Source: UMGS1502 sp045545435 (GTDB lineage Bacteria; Actinomycetota; Coriobacteriia; Coriobacteriales; Eggerthellaceae). From it: 46,094 nt of DNA. Each line of letters starts with the position of its first letter. Position 1 is the stretch's first letter. The notes under the pieces are model-generated. The model worked only from the letters and a program-made list of their open reading frames with translations, had not been told where the DNA came from and did not search any database. The stretch is from contig JAZQAV010000144.1 of NCBI GenBank assembly GCA_045545435.1, positions 1 to 46,094 on the forward strand, in the 5' to 3' direction. Positions 1-7,054 of this stretch are shown piece by piece. The position numbers were made by a program, and so were the translations under genes.

Positions 1-612
1 ATGTACGCCCTGTTCCCCAACGAGGCGCGTACGTATCTGAGCAAGCACCGCAATTCCCAGAAAGTCGAATTCCTCCTCGCCGAGGAATCCAGCCAAGCCA
101 AGGAGGACGATTACGTGGATATCAATCAAATTCGCGAACTGGTTCGCATCGCCGAGGAAAGCGGCGTCGGTGAAATAACCGTAGAAGAAGAGGGAATGCG
201 CGTTTCGGTGCGCATGCCGTCCGCTGCCGCAGCCGCTGCTGCCGCTGCTGCTCCTGCCGCTGTTGCCGCCGCAGCTCCCGCTCCTGCAGCTGCTCCTGCC
301 GCTGCAGCTCCTGCTGCTCCCGCTTCCAATCGTCCGGCAACGTGGGTTCCCGTTACCGCACCTATGGTTGGCACCTTCTATGCAGCTCCCGCTCCGGGCG
401 CCGATCCGTTCGTCAAAGAGGGCGACGAGGTTGCAGCAGGCCAAACGCTGTGCATCGTTGAGGCTATGAAGCTCATGAACGAAATCACCGCCGAAGAGGT
501 TGGCACCGTGCGCGAGATTTGCGTAAAGGATGCTGAGCCTGTTGAGTTCGGTACCGTGCTGTTCTACGTTGAGCCGCATGGCAAGCCCGCTCCTGCTCCG
601 GAGAATGCATAA
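1..612 (+). CDS. accB: Biotin carrier protein, in frame with the tail of an upstream carboxyltransferase (5' end cut by window)
   Basis: Carries the biotin that shuttles carboxyl groups between biotin carboxylase and a carboxyltransferase. The C-terminal 80 residues are a biotinyl domain with the EAMKLMNEI motif; the biotinylated Lys is residue 157 counted from base 1. Residues 39-72 (DINQIRELVRIAEESGVGEI) match the AccB N-terminus, followed by a roughly 40-residue Ala/Pro linker. Residues 1-30 instead resemble the end of a carboxyltransferase of the pyruvate carboxylase/oxaloacetate decarboxylase type (YALFPNEARTYL), and no stop separates the two, so the gene probably begins before the window. 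A second start is plausible: GTG at 115 with AGGAGG at 101-106, giving a 165-residue AccB. It overlaps accC by one base. Biotin carrier function is certain; which start is used, and whether the enzyme serves acetyl-CoA, propionyl-CoA or pyruvate, is not. Confidence 0.85.
   Translation: MYALFPNEARTYLSKHRNSQKVEFLLAEESSQAKEDDYVDINQIRELVRIAEESGVGEITVEEEGMRVSVRMPSAAAAAAAAAAPAAVAAAAPAPAAAPAAAAPAAPASNRPATWVPVTAPMVGTFYAAPAPGADPFVKEGDEVAAGQTLCIVEAMKLMNEITAEEVGTVREICVKDAEPVEFGTVLFYVEPHGKPAPAPENA
101..117 (+). promoter_or_regulatory. Internal ribosome binding site and GTG start for free AccB
   Basis: AGGAGG (101-106) lies 8 nt before GTG (115-117), and the codons that follow spell the usual AccB N-terminus. 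The reading frame upstream is open in the same frame, so this site could yield a free biotin carrier from inside a longer fused gene. Confidence 0.5.
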
Positions 613-1964
613 TGTTCAAGAAAATTCTTATTGCAAATCGCGGTGAAGTTGCACTGCGCGTCATGCGCGCCGCACGTGAGCTGGGCGTTAAAACCGTCGC
701 AGTGTACTCCACCGAAGACAAAGACACCTACCCGGTTAAGTATGCCGATGAGGCCGTTTGCATTGGCCCTGCCCCTGCTGGCAAAAGCTACCTGGTGATG
801 TCCAACATCATCGCCGCAGCTAAAACAACGGGTGCTGAAGCCATCCATCCCGGCTACGGCTTCTTGGCCGAAAACGCCGACTTCGCTCGTGCATGTGTTG
901 ACAACGATCTGGTGTTCATCGGCCCTTCCGCCGACTGCATCGATCGCATGGGCGATAAAAGCTCGGCCCGTGAAACCATGAAGGCATGCGGCGTTCCCAC
1001 CGTTCCCGGCTCCGATGGCTGCATCGATACCGTTGAAGAGGCAAAAGCGTTTGCCGACAACGTTGGCTATCCGGTGCTCATCAAGGCAACCGCCGGCGGC
1101 GGCGGCAAGGGCATGCGCGAAGTGCATGCTCCCGAAGATCTTGAGTCGCAATACATGGCCGCCCGTGCCGAAGTTGGTGCGGCGTTTGGCAACGATGGTG
1201 TTTACCTCGAGAAGCTGGTTCTGCGTCCTCGCCACGTTGAGGTGCAGGTTCTTGCCGACAACTTTGGCAACAACGTTGCACTGTGCGAACGTGACTGCTC
1301 GGTGCAGCGCCGTCATCAAAAGCTCATCGAAGAGGCTCCCTCGCCGGCTCTGTCCGACGAGCTGCGTCGCGCTATGAGCGTGGCAGCTGCCAAGGCCGTT
1401 CGCGCGGTTGACTACCGCAATGCCGGCACCGTTGAGTTCTTGCTGGACACCGACGGCAATTTCTACTTCATGGAAATGAACACCCGTGTTCAGGTTGAGC
1501 ATCCGGTTTCTGAGGAAATCACGGGCACCGACATCATCAAAGAGCAGTTGCGCATTGCCTCTGGTGAGCCCATGAGCTGCGCCGATCGTGCGCCGTTCAG
1601 CCCCTTCGGCCATGCTATGGAGTTCCGTATCAATGCCGAGGATCCTGCGCATGGGTTCCGTCCCTGCCCGGGCACCATTACCAAGTTCATTCCGCCCGCG
1701 GGTCCTGGCGTGCGCGTTGAAAACTACGTGCAATCCGGTACGAAGATTTCGCCATACTACGACTCGCTGGTCGCAAAACTCATCGTTCATGGCGCTACGC
1801 GCGAGGAGGCAATTGCTCGCGGCCGCCGCGCTTTGGATGAGTTTGTGATCGAGGGCATCCAGACCACCATTCCGTTCCATAAGCGCGTGCTTGAGAACGA
1901 GGTGTTCTGCGCCGGTGAAGCCACCACCGACTTCATTGAAACCCAGATGGGAGATTTGCTATGA
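612..1964 (+). CDS. accC: Biotin carboxylase (acetyl-CoA carboxylase type)
   Basis: ATP- and bicarbonate-dependent carboxylation of the biotin carried by the upstream protein. The 450-residue length is normal for AccC. Visible are the N-terminal FKKILIANRGEVALRV segment, HPGYGFLAEN near residue 79, the ATP-grasp glycine-rich loop GGGGKGMR near 162-169, the RDCSVQRRHQKLIEEAPSPA stretch, and the active-site segment EMNTRVQVEHPV near 288-299 followed by EEITG. The start ATG shares its A with the TAA of the biotin carrier gene, and the stop overlaps the next start, so translation is likely coupled. No carboxyltransferase genes follow; the upstream tail suggests a carboxyltransferase before the window. 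Confidence 0.95.
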   Translation: MFKKILIANRGEVALRVMRAARELGVKTVAVYSTEDKDTYPVKYADEAVCIGPAPAGKSYLVMSNIIAAAKTTGAEAIHPGYGFLAENADFARACVDNDLVFIGPSADCIDRMGDKSSARETMKACGVPTVPGSDGCIDTVEEAKAFADNVGYPVLIKATAGGGGKGMREVHAPEDLESQYMAARAEVGAAFGNDGVYLEKLVLRPRHVEVQVLADNFGNNVALCERDCSVQRRHQKLIEEAPSPALSDELRRAMSVAAAKAVRAVDYRNAGTVEFLLDTDGNFYFMEMNTRVQVEHPVSEEITGTDIIKEQLRIASGEPMSCADRAPFSPFGHAMEFRINAEDPAHGFRPCPGTITKFIPPAGPGVRVENYVQSGTKISPYYDSLVAKLIVHGATREEAIARGRRALDEFVIEGIQTTIPFHKRVLENEVFCAGEATTDFIETQMGDLL

Positions 1965-2302
1965 CGGATCTGAACGTTGAGGGAATGGCCGTTGCTCCAA
2001 GCGTCGTTGAGACCATCATCACCTATGCGGTGAAAGAGGTTGAAGGCGTGGTTGGCATCGGTACGCCCCCTGCGGGTCTTCTGGAAATGATTTCGAAGCC
2101 TGCAACGCCCAGCATCGAGGTCAGTGTTTCAGAAGATAAGAAAATCGAAGTTGTGCTGCACATCAGCGTTAAGTACGGCTGCGTGCTCCCCGATGTTGCG
2201 GCAAACGTGCGCACGGCAATTGCAGATGCGGTTGCCGCGCAGGTAGGCGCCGAAGTAAGCAATGTTGACGTCTACATCGACGGCATTGAGTTCGTTGACT
2301 AG
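1961..2302 (+). CDS. Asp23/Gls24 family envelope stress protein
   Basis: 113 residues with the Asp23 pattern: SVVETIITYAVKEVEGVVGI near the start, then beta-rich segments with IEVVLHISVKYGCVLPDVAANVRTAIADAV and a closing NVDVYIDGIEF. It has no signal peptide or membrane segment. In Firmicutes, family members are cytoplasmic proteins tied to the membrane and envelope stress. It overlaps accC by 4 nt (ATGA) and precedes nusB by 82 nt; an Asp23-nusB neighbourhood is common in Gram-positives. The molecular role is not known from sequence. Confidence 0.88.
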   Translation: MTDLNVEGMAVAPSVVETIITYAVKEVEGVVGIGTPPAGLLEMISKPATPSIEVSVSEDKKIEVVLHISVKYGCVLPDVAANVRTAIADAVAAQVGAEVSNVDVYIDGIEFVD

Positions 2303-2384
2303 TTACTGCGAACGCGAGTCGTTATTTGAGCTTTAAGCGGTTTACAAGCTCCCGAAATTTGAAAAGCGAGGTATAGAAGCGCCC

Positions 2385-2975
2385 ATGGCCGGTAGAAGGA
2401 AAAAACACGCGCATAGTGCTGCGCGAGAAAGTGCTTTGGCGCTTCTGTACTCAAGCGATATCACCGAGCAAAACGTAATCGATATCGTCGAGGCGGGGCG
2501 CTACCCTGCAGACGATATCGATTTCGCTCCTTATGCGGAATCGCTGGTGCGCGGCGTTTGCGACCAGCGGGAACGCATCGACCAGCAACTTGTAGCCGTC
2601 TCCGAGAACTGGGCGCTTGATCGCATGCCCGTGGTCGATCGCGCAATCTTGCGCCTTGCGGTGTACGAGATGCTGTTCGTAGAGGACGTTCCCGTATCGG
2701 TAACCATCAACGAGGCTGTTGAATTGGCTAAAGCCTACGGCGGGGAGGACGATTCCTCTCGATTCGTGAACGGCGTGCTTGGCAGAATTGCCCGTCAGTT
2801 GGAGGCCGAAAGCGCATCTGTGGCCGCAGCAGCCGAAGCCTCTGAAAACGAATCAGCCGCAGAAGAGAGCGCCCCGGTGGGCGAGGAGAGCGCAGCCGCC
2901 GAAGAAGACGCCGCCGGTTTTCCTGAAGAGGCGCCCTTGGCTTCCTCTTCGCAATTGAGCGTCGACGCGGAGTAA
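2385..2975 (+). CDS. nusB: Transcription antitermination factor NusB with acidic tail
   Basis: NusB binds boxA RNA with S10 and promotes antitermination, mainly of rRNA operons. Residues 5-140 form the NusB domain: ARESALALLYSSDI at the start, then the conserved core LDRMPVVDRAILRLAVYEML and INEAVELAKAYGGEDDSSRF. The protein is 196 residues against about 140 in typical NusB; the extra 55 residues after FVNGVLGRIARQLE are Ala/Glu/Ser-rich and look disordered. The ribosome binding site is weak (GCGAGG about 14 nt upstream). xseB starts 3 nt after the stop. A putative rRNA leader at the far end of this window is a natural target. Confidence 0.93.
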   Translation: MAGRRKKHAHSAARESALALLYSSDITEQNVIDIVEAGRYPADDIDFAPYAESLVRGVCDQRERIDQQLVAVSENWALDRMPVVDRAILRLAVYEMLFVEDVPVSVTINEAVELAKAYGGEDDSSRFVNGVLGRIARQLEAESASVAAAAEASENESAAEESAPVGEESAAAEEDAAGFPEEAPLASSSQLSVDAE

Positions 2976-2978
2976 CAT

Positions 2979-3248
2979 ATGGACGCGCGCGACGCCACCC
3001 CTTTTGCCGAGGTTAAAACCCGGCTTGACGAAATCGTGGAAGCGGTAAGCGACGAGTCGCTTTCGCTTGACGATGCATTAACGTTGTACGAAGAAGCGGT
3101 TTCGCTGGGCCTTAAGGTGAGCGATCTGCTGGAATCAAGCATTACTCCGTCCGAAGAAGCCCAAGTGGCCGATGAGGGCGGTGAAAACGATGCTGTAGCT
3201 GCGTCTGATAAAACCGATGAGGTGGACGCTGGCGAAGGCATTGCGTAG
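2979..3248 (+). CDS. xseB: Exodeoxyribonuclease VII small subunit
   Basis: 89 residues. The first 60 follow the XseB pattern, a two-helix coiled coil: FAEVKTRLDEIVEAV, then LSLDDALTLYEEAVSLGLKV and DLLE. XseB partners the large nuclease subunit XseA in degrading single-stranded DNA; xseA is not in the window. The last 25 residues are acidic (EGGENDAVAASDKTDEVDAG) and extend past the usual family end, like the tail on the neighbouring NusB. It sits 3 nt after nusB and 8 nt before dxs, so the three are probably cotranscribed. The start is ATG within the sequence CATATG. Confidence 0.85.
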   Translation: MDARDATPFAEVKTRLDEIVEAVSDESLSLDDALTLYEEAVSLGLKVSDLLESSITPSEEAQVADEGGENDAVAASDKTDEVDAGEGIA

Positions 3249-3256
3249 GAGGCCTT

Positions 3257-5158
3257 ATGGCTGAGCGCATTCTGGATTCTATTTCCGCTCCCCAGGATTT
3301 GCGGGTGCTAAGCGATGATGAGCTCAAAATCCTCGCTGGCGAAATACGCGAAGAAATAGTTACCGTGACCTCCAAAACAGGAGGTCATGTAGCTTCTTCT
3401 CTGGGCGCCGTCGAGATAATCCTGGCGGTTCATTCGCTTATTGACAGCCCTCACGACAAGCTTGTGTTCGACGTGGGTCACCAAGCGTATGCCCACAAGC
3501 TGGTAACAGGGCGCCTGAATCGCTTTTCCACGCTCAGGCAGTTTGAAGGCATCTCGGGATTTCCCCGTCCTAAAGAAAGCCCCCATGACGTGCATCCTTC
3601 GGGTCATGCTTCCGATTCGCTTTCGATTGCGCTCGGTTTGGCGAAAGCGCGCCAGCTGCGCGGCACGGACGAAAAAATAGTGGCCATCATAGGCGATGCG
3701 GCGCTCTCGGGCGGTATGGCGTGTGAAGCTCTTAACACCATTGGCCAACTGCAGCTTCCCATTGTCATCATTCTCAACGATAACGAGATGTCAATCTCGA
3801 AAAACGTGGGCGCTCTCATGAAGCATCTGGGCGCTGTGCGCTCATCTGCCCGCTACCGTCAGGCGCGTGATAGCGCGCAGGCATCGCTGGAAAGCGGCGG
3901 CGCTATGGGAAACGCCGTGGTGTCGTTTGGCCGCAATGTCAAAGAGTCCATGAAGCAATTCGTGCTCCCGCAGTCTTCGATGCTGTTCGAAAAGCTGGGA
4001 ATAATTTGCACGCCACCCGTTGACGGCAACGACATCGTGGCGCACAAGGACATTCTTAAAACCGCTTTGGCATCGGATGGCCCGGTGCTGGTGCACGCGG
4101 TAACCAAAAAGGGCAAAGGCTACACGCCGGCCGAAACAGAGCCCGAGCGATTCCATGGCCCCAGTGGCTACGATATTGAAACGGGTGCCAGCATTAGCAA
4201 GCCCGCAGCGGCTCCCACGTTTACCGAGGTTTTTGGCAACGCGCTCATTAAAGAGGCTGCGCGCGACGAACGTGTTGTGGCCATAACCGCTGCCATGAAA
4301 AGCGGAACGGGGCTCGACAAGTTCGCTAGCGAATTCCCCAGACGTTTCGTTGATGTGGGCATTGCCGAAGAAAACGCGGTGGCAATGGCAGCTGGGTTGG
4401 CCATTGGTGGCATGAAACCCGTGGTAGCCATTTACTCAACGTTTTTGCAGCGCGCGTTCGATCAAATTGTCATCAACGTGGCGTTGCCCAACCTCAATGT
4501 GGTGTTTGCTATTGATCGTGCGGGTGTTGTAGGGGCCGATGGCTCAACGCACAACGGCATGTTCGACATTGCGTATTTGCGCACCATTCCTCATATGCGC
4601 ATAATAGCGCCCTCAAACGAAGCCGATTTGGCGTGCGCTTTGCACACGGCTTTATTGCTGGAAGGGCCAGTTGCGGTGCGCTATCCGCGTGGTGCGGCAG
4701 CCGGTGTTGATGTTCCCGAAGAGCCTTTTGAGCTCGCTGAGGGAAAAGGCGAGCTGCGTCGCGAGGGATCCGATATCGCGATTTTGGCTTGGGGCGACAT
4801 GGTGAAAACCAGTTTGGCGGCGGCTGAACTCTTGGCGGAGCAGGGCGTTGATGCGCGCGTTGTTGACATGCGCTGGGTAAAACCGCTTGACCGCGAGGCA
4901 ATTGCGCACGCTGCGTCCACCAATTTGGTGGTTACTGTTGAGGACGGCGTAATCGCAGGCGGTGTAGGCGAAGCGGTGATGAACGTTCTCATGGAAATGA
5001 GCAGCAAGACGCCGGTGCTTTCTTTGGGCGCAGGCGACCGTTTTGTTACGCACGGGACGCAGGCTCAGCTCCTGCACCTGTTGGGTCTTGACGCCGAGGG
5101 TATTTGCGACAGCGTTTTGAAAAAACTGGCGCAGGAATCGCTGGGCAGCATCTCTTAA
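3257..5158 (+). CDS. dxs: 1-deoxy-D-xylulose-5-phosphate synthase
   Basis: First enzyme of the MEP isoprenoid pathway: condenses pyruvate and glyceraldehyde 3-phosphate with thiamine diphosphate. The 633-residue length is typical. N-terminal GGHVASSLGAVE and FDVGHQAYAHKL hold conserved His residues; IGDAALSGGMACEALN (about residues 145-160) is the thiamine diphosphate/Mg site; the central Pyr domain has DVGIAEENAVAMAAGLA with the catalytic Glu; RYPRG and the C-terminal transketolase domain follow. AGGAGG stands 4 nt before the ATG. It closes the accB-dxs gene run and is followed by 424 nt without a gene. Confidence 0.97.
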   Translation: MAERILDSISAPQDLRVLSDDELKILAGEIREEIVTVTSKTGGHVASSLGAVEIILAVHSLIDSPHDKLVFDVGHQAYAHKLVTGRLNRFSTLRQFEGISGFPRPKESPHDVHPSGHASDSLSIALGLAKARQLRGTDEKIVAIIGDAALSGGMACEALNTIGQLQLPIVIILNDNEMSISKNVGALMKHLGAVRSSARYRQARDSAQASLESGGAMGNAVVSFGRNVKESMKQFVLPQSSMLFEKLGIICTPPVDGNDIVAHKDILKTALASDGPVLVHAVTKKGKGYTPAETEPERFHGPSGYDIETGASISKPAAAPTFTEVFGNALIKEAARDERVVAITAAMKSGTGLDKFASEFPRRFVDVGIAEENAVAMAAGLAIGGMKPVVAIYSTFLQRAFDQIVINVALPNLNVVFAIDRAGVVGADGSTHNGMFDIAYLRTIPHMRIIAPSNEADLACALHTALLLEGPVAVRYPRGAAAGVDVPEEPFELAEGKGELRREGSDIAILAWGDMVKTSLAAAELLAEQGVDARVVDMRWVKPLDREAIAHAASTNLVVTVEDGVIAGGVGEAVMNVLMEMSSKTPVLSLGAGDRFVTHGTQAQLLHLLGLDAEGICDSVLKKLAQESLGSIS

Positions 5159-5582
5159 CGAACGCCTCGCGTTCTGGCCGTTTCTGCAGTATTTCGATTG
5201 CATTTGCACAGGTTCGTGAGCGCGTGCGAAGTGTGCGTTCGCGCGTTTGTGAAATCGCGTGGTGAGACAACGCGTATCTGTGCCAGAACCCTCGCCAGCG
5301 TGCTTTTTAACGCGCCGATCGCGTGATCGGGTGATGTCGAAGATACCAGCTCATATGAGTATTACCCAATTCGTGAGAAATAAAGAACGTCTAAGAAATG
5401 TTGGTAACGCGTAGCGTTGTGCGTGTTATACTATGACGGCTTGTAAATCGGACTGCAAGCAATAAGTATTGGCCCCCGAGACATGTAGTTGCACGGCGTT
5501 TGGTTTCACGGCGTTACCGAACATGGAGTATGTTGGCAATCAATCATGGCGAAGGGTCCCTGAGAACTGAAAGGGGTCCGTT
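5159..5582. other. Gene-free stretch between dxs and rpsA
   Basis: No convincing protein or tRNA. Just after dxs is a small AACGC/GCGTT hairpin (around 5161-5174) without a T-run, so it is not a clear terminator. The right half holds an extended -10 promoter (5424-5432) and a roughly 145-nt 5' leader for rpsA with an AGGGTCC direct repeat (5553-5559 and 5573-5579) just before the start. Confidence 0.5.
5424..5432 (+). promoter_or_regulatory. Extended -10 promoter for rpsA
   Basis: TGTTATACT: a TGn extension directly before TATACT (5427-5432). A good -35 is absent (TTGGTA at 5401-5406 is 20 nt away), as is allowed for extended -10 promoters. A start near 5439 would give a leader of about 145 nt. 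Confidence 0.5.
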
Positions 5583-6836
5583 TTGACCGAAATCAACAAT
5601 CCGTCCGTCATCGACTTCAGCGATATCTCTGATGAGCAGATGAATCAAATGATCGATGGCACCCTGACCGAATTCGACGAAGGCGATCTGGTGGATGGCA
5701 CCATCGTTAAAATCGAGCGCGATGAAGTGCTGGTCGACATTGGGTTCAAGAGCGAAGGCGTTATTCCTGTTCGTGAGCTGTCCATTCGCAAGGACGCCGA
5801 TCCTGCCGACTTGGTAAACGTGGGTGACAAAATCGAAGCCCTCGTACTTCAAAAAGAGGACAAGGACGGTCGCCTCATCCTTTCCAAGAAGCGTGCCGAG
5901 TACGAGCGCGCTTGGATCTCCGTCGAGGAGAAGTTCAAGGCTGGCGAGCCCGTTACCGGCGAGGTTATCGAGGTTGTCAAGGGCGGTCTTATTCTGGACA
6001 TCGGCCTGCGCGGCTTCCTGCCCGCATCGCTGGTTGACCTTCGCCGCGTGAAGGATCTTGATGCTTACATGGGCACCGAGCTCGAGGCCCGCATCATCGA
6101 GATGGATCGCAACCGCAACAACGTCGTGCTTTCCCGCCGCGTTCTGCTTGAGGAAGGCCGCAAGAACGAGCGTGTTGAGATTCTTGCCAAGCTTACCAAG
6201 GGTATGCGCTTGAAGGGCGCTGTCTCCTCCATCGTCGACTTCGGTGCATTTGTCGACCTGGGCGGCATCGACGGTCTGGTTCACATCTCCGAGCTTTCTT
6301 GGAACCACGTCAACCATCCTTCCGAGGTTGTTAAGGTCGGCCAAGAGGTTGAGGTTGAGGTTCTCGACGTCGATCTTCAGCGTGAGCGCATCTCGCTCGG
6401 TCTGAAGCAGACCATGCCCGATCCGTGGGTAAAACTGGTTGAGAGCTATCCCGTTGGCACCATTGTTGACGGCACCGTTACCAAAACCGTTCCGTTTGGC
6501 GCATTCGTTGCACTGGGCGAGAACACCGAGGGCCTGGTACACATTTCCGAAATGGCACCGCGTCACATCGAAACCCCTGCCCAGGTAGTTAAGGTTGGCG
6601 ATGTGGTCAAGGTTAAGGTTATGGACATCAACCCCGAGCGTCGTCGCATCAGCCTCTCCATGAAGGCCGCTGCTGCTGAGCTTGGCATCGAGATCGAAGT
6701 TGATGAAACCATCCAGCCTGAAGAGCGTCCGGCTCGCAAGAACCGTCGCGACGAGAAGAAGCCTGAAGAGGGCGCCGAGGCACCTGCTGAGGCAACCGAG
6801 GCTTCTGCAGAAGAGGCTACCGAGGCTGCTGAATAA
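5583..6836 (+). CDS. rpsA: 30S ribosomal protein S1
   Basis: Binds mRNA on the small ribosomal subunit and helps initiation. The 417-residue protein has four S1 OB-fold repeats at about residues 27-98, 116-181, 199-267 and 284-353, shown by GDLVDGTIVKIERDEVLVDI, GGLILDIGLRGFLPASLV, SSIVDFGAFVDLGGIDGLVH and KTVPFGAFVALGENTEGLVH. Four domains, not the six of E. coli S1, are usual in Gram-positives. An acidic Ala/Glu tail ends it. Start is TTG: AAGGGG (5571-5576) lies 6 nt before it, and no in-frame ATG comes before conserved sequence. It is transcribed alone between its own promoter and terminator. Confidence 0.95.
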   Translation: MTEINNPSVIDFSDISDEQMNQMIDGTLTEFDEGDLVDGTIVKIERDEVLVDIGFKSEGVIPVRELSIRKDADPADLVNVGDKIEALVLQKEDKDGRLILSKKRAEYERAWISVEEKFKAGEPVTGEVIEVVKGGLILDIGLRGFLPASLVDLRRVKDLDAYMGTELEARIIEMDRNRNNVVLSRRVLLEEGRKNERVEILAKLTKGMRLKGAVSSIVDFGAFVDLGGIDGLVHISELSWNHVNHPSEVVKVGQEVEVEVLDVDLQRERISLGLKQTMPDPWVKLVESYPVGTIVDGTVTKTVPFGAFVALGENTEGLVHISEMAPRHIETPAQVVKVGDVVKVKVMDINPERRRISLSMKAAAAELGIEIEVDETIQPEERPARKNRRDEKKPEEGAEAPAEATEASAEEATEAAE

Positions 6837-6874
6837 CAGCCATACAAGCCATCCTGCACGTTGGGTGTAGCATA

Positions 6875-6911
6875 AAAGGAGGCCAACCGAACTGGTTGGC
6901 CTCCTTTGTTT
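6875..6911 (+). terminator. Rho-independent terminator of rpsA
   Basis: Perfect 14-bp stem (6875-6888 with 6894-6907, loop GAACT) ending in TTTGTTTT, 38 nt after the rpsA stop. Confidence 0.93.
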
Positions 6912-6979
6912 TGGTTTGCACGCAGTACCCCTATTCGATCGACTGAACTAGCGGCCTGTAAATAATCGCCCCGGACGCG

Positions 6980-7014
6980 CTTTTGTCCTTTAACCTCACT
7001 TTTGTCCTTTAACC
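6980..7014. repeat. 16-bp direct repeat, two copies
   Basis: CTTTTGTCCTTTAACC occurs at 6980-6995 and again at 6999-7014, period 19 bp, between the convergent rpsA and acyltransferase genes. A near match, TGTCCCTTTAAC, lies at 27999-28010 upstream of argC. No function is evident. Confidence 0.8.
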
Positions 7015-7054
7015 CGCTTACGTGGTGCGTCGCGGTTGCTCTTGCGCAAGCCCG

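Noticed and set aside
199..335. DNA repeat element in accB
   Set aside because: It is the Ala/Pro linker usual in biotin carriers, built from GCN codons.
564..1880. 438-residue open frame on the minus strand across accC
   Set aside because: It mirrors accC codons exactly, has no binding site or family likeness, and arises from the codon bias of the real gene. The same holds for long antisense frames over uvrB (9967-12117) and argG (32808-34085).
5159..5582. tRNA or small RNA gene in the dxs-rpsA gap
   Set aside because: No cloverleaf with a TTCRA loop could be drawn, and no promoter-terminator pair frames an RNA.
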